Assembly: GCA_947561395.2 (NCBI GenBank)
Contig: OX387184.1
Coordinates: forward strand, 7,440,001 to 7,504,000
Length of the DNA: 64,000 nt
DNA from: Buxus sempervirens
Taxonomy: Eukaryota > Streptophyta > Magnoliopsida > Buxales > Buxaceae
Direction: 5' to 3'
Shown: positions 62,471 to 64,000 of the stretch, in pieces
How the letters are laid out: every line of letters begins with the position of its first letter
How positions within the stretch are numbered: the first letter of the stretch is position 1
Notes under the pieces: model-generated
What the model was told of the DNA's origin: nothing
The model's database searches: none
Seen by the model: the letters and a program-made list of their open reading frames with translations, nothing else
Translations under genes and position numbers: made by a program

Positions 62471-62489
62471 AAGTAATGATGCAGGCTGA

Positions 62490-64000
62490 GATGAGAACAT
62501 GGAAATGTTTGAAATAGAATTTATCAGCTCATTATCTTCTACTTATTTCTTCACAATTTTGGCCGATGACAGAAGTTGAAGCAAATATTGTATTTAGGAA
62601 ACAAATATAAAGATCAACTTTGCAACCACCATCAGATACAAGAGAGACAAACATAAAATTGGCATTCTCTTCATAGGATGGTTCGAGAAGGAAAGAAATT
62701 CCTATATAGCTTCTCCTAGAACTATCGATCTCAGGCTCTATTACATGAATGGGTAGACTAGACAAGGCGATGACTTTAATCACTTTGGGATCCAACTTAC
62801 CTGTAGCTCAAGATTCATTTAAATCTCACTCGAGACTCCATGGTTAGGATTTAAAATGGGGCAGAAATATGGGGAAAATATTCAGATATCCTCAATTGTA
62901 TGCACTGCATTTTACAAATTGCTAAGAGCCAGAATCATAAGGAGGTCACTTGTCATGTCTTATTTTAAATAGTTTCACTGATTTTATAATAATAATTTTT
63001 AATAGTGAAAAGCAAGTTTAACATACGATTTCTGTCAAAGTACTTAATTAATCAAGGATAATCATAAATAAGTTCATCAAAGCTAAAAGCATACTCTACA
63101 ACATTGTGGTTTATAAGTCTTCCAGTCAATTGAATGGTAAAATAGATGAAAACATACTCTCCAAGATCGTGGACATAAATCTGAATGTTTGGAACAATTA
63201 TAATAGGAAAGAAAAAGAGATAATCCAACAAGCAACCTATGTGATCGTCCAACCGATAAAGGACCTAGTAAGCTATCAAAGTGATGAACGTCTATTTTAA
63301 CTAATGTTCAACAAGATTTCTTCCTTCAAGACTGCTTCTCAAAGTGAGCATAGAGGAAACCAGAAGTAGAGCGTGTACAGGTCCAAACACCTTTCAAAAG
63401 TTCATGCATTCACAGGATCTGTGGAATATACATGCTGAACCATGTCTGTACTCAAGATTGTATTACTGAAAAGAGCATCCAAAAGATGGCCCATACATTC
63501 AGGCTTCCTTTCCTGATGACTGGTTATATAAACATGGAAAGTAAGCTTCCTCTATAGAAGTTTTAGACGAATACTTCTATATTAAGATATGTGACTAGAT
63601 GTTTGGAAACATTCCCTGGAAAGGAAGGTTATAAACCCTTCTTATCAGTAAATAAGTAAGGCATCTCTCCCTCGTCTTCTCTCTTTATCTAACCTTCTTT
63701 TCTAGCCTTCTATATCCACTTTTATCAAGCCTCCCTTCAAGAAAAAATAGAATTACCGCCCACATCATTCAAAGGACATAATTGAAAATACTATTTGAGA
63801 TTCCACGTTTTGTCCCATTAATAGGTAAAGAAAATGGAATTTAAAGAGAATATCTTGTAGTAGAGTTTAGAAGCTCCCTTCACATGAGAAGTTGAGCTTT
63901 ATATAAAAACAAAATACACCAGAAAGAAATATTTTGTACAACAGTTAAACTGTGGTCAATTGATATGAAGATATACGAACATGCTTTAAAAAGATGAAGT
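62490..64000. other. Right-edge region without a supported gene
   Basis: Probably intron or upstream sequence of the NAC gene. Open frames at 62532-62795 (minus) and 63052-63252 (minus) have protein-like composition but no family I recognise and no good splice context. Nothing else stands out. Confidence 0.4.

Noticed and set aside
62532..62795. 87-codon minus-strand open frame right of the LINE
   Set aside because: No recognisable family, no good acceptor, and not a NAC domain.
63052..63252. Overlapping open frames on both strands near the right edge
   Set aside because: No homology recognised; composition and overlap look like chance.
1..64000. CRISPR arrays, bacterial operons, or a multi-gene biosynthetic cluster
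   Set aside because: None present; the genes are unrelated plant nuclear genes with spliceosomal introns.
1..64000. Known plant microRNA precursors and intact tRNA genes
   Set aside because: I scanned by eye for common mature miRNA sequences and full tRNA structures and found none; only degenerate tRNA-like pieces were seen.

Overview
The window is plant nuclear DNA, most likely from a woody dicot or other non-grass angiosperm. All genes have GT-AG introns, intergenic DNA is AT-rich, and every recognisable protein belongs to a flowering-plant family. I cannot place the species from sequence alone.

Five genes can be reconstructed codon by codon, with introns in consistent phase, plus one partial gene and one pseudogene. 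They are: a receptor-like kinase of the At1g01540 type (4132-6910, minus, 7 exons, 525 aa); a U-box E3 ligase of the PUB25/26 type (22986-24233, plus, intronless, 415 aa); the endosperm bHLH factor ZHOUPI/bHLH95 (27971-30586, minus, 3 exons, 308 aa); the fruit and carpel bHLH factor SPATULA (34936-41075, minus, 7 exons, 435 aa); and an MBR1/MBR2-type RING-H2 E3 ligase (45095-51821, minus, 5 coding exons, 740 aa, probable 5'-UTR intron). The last two exons of a NAC transcription factor lie at 58426-61090, with its DNA-binding exons apparently beyond the right edge. One more possible exon of an unknown gene lies at the left edge (76-219).

The most unusual locus is 9905-17089, a relic of a nicotinate phosphoribosyltransferase (NAPRT) gene on the minus strand. 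Exons from the N-terminus to the stop codon can still be read, but the central catalytic exons are absent. One exon is inverted and sits beside a 50-bp inverted repeat. Another exon carries a scar built from an inverted copy of its own sequence plus a direct copy of downstream sequence. Two further exons have frameshifts.

Between the genes lie many small mobile elements. Exact or near-exact target-site duplications bound an Au-type SINE (14946-15126), a 984-bp GC-rich hAT-type element (19262-20245), two hAT-type MITEs (26411-26778 and 26857-27086) and a 5'-truncated LINE (61382-62470). The two MITEs sit in two tandem copies of one segment, so each copy shows the empty site of the other. Other elements have degenerate ends (18044-18486, 32906-33090, 33456-33633, near 42452).

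The genes do not form a pathway or cluster; this is an ordinary plant gene neighbourhood. I found no convincing new multi-gene system. What deserves a second look is the rearrangement history of the NAPRT relic and the transposon structures.
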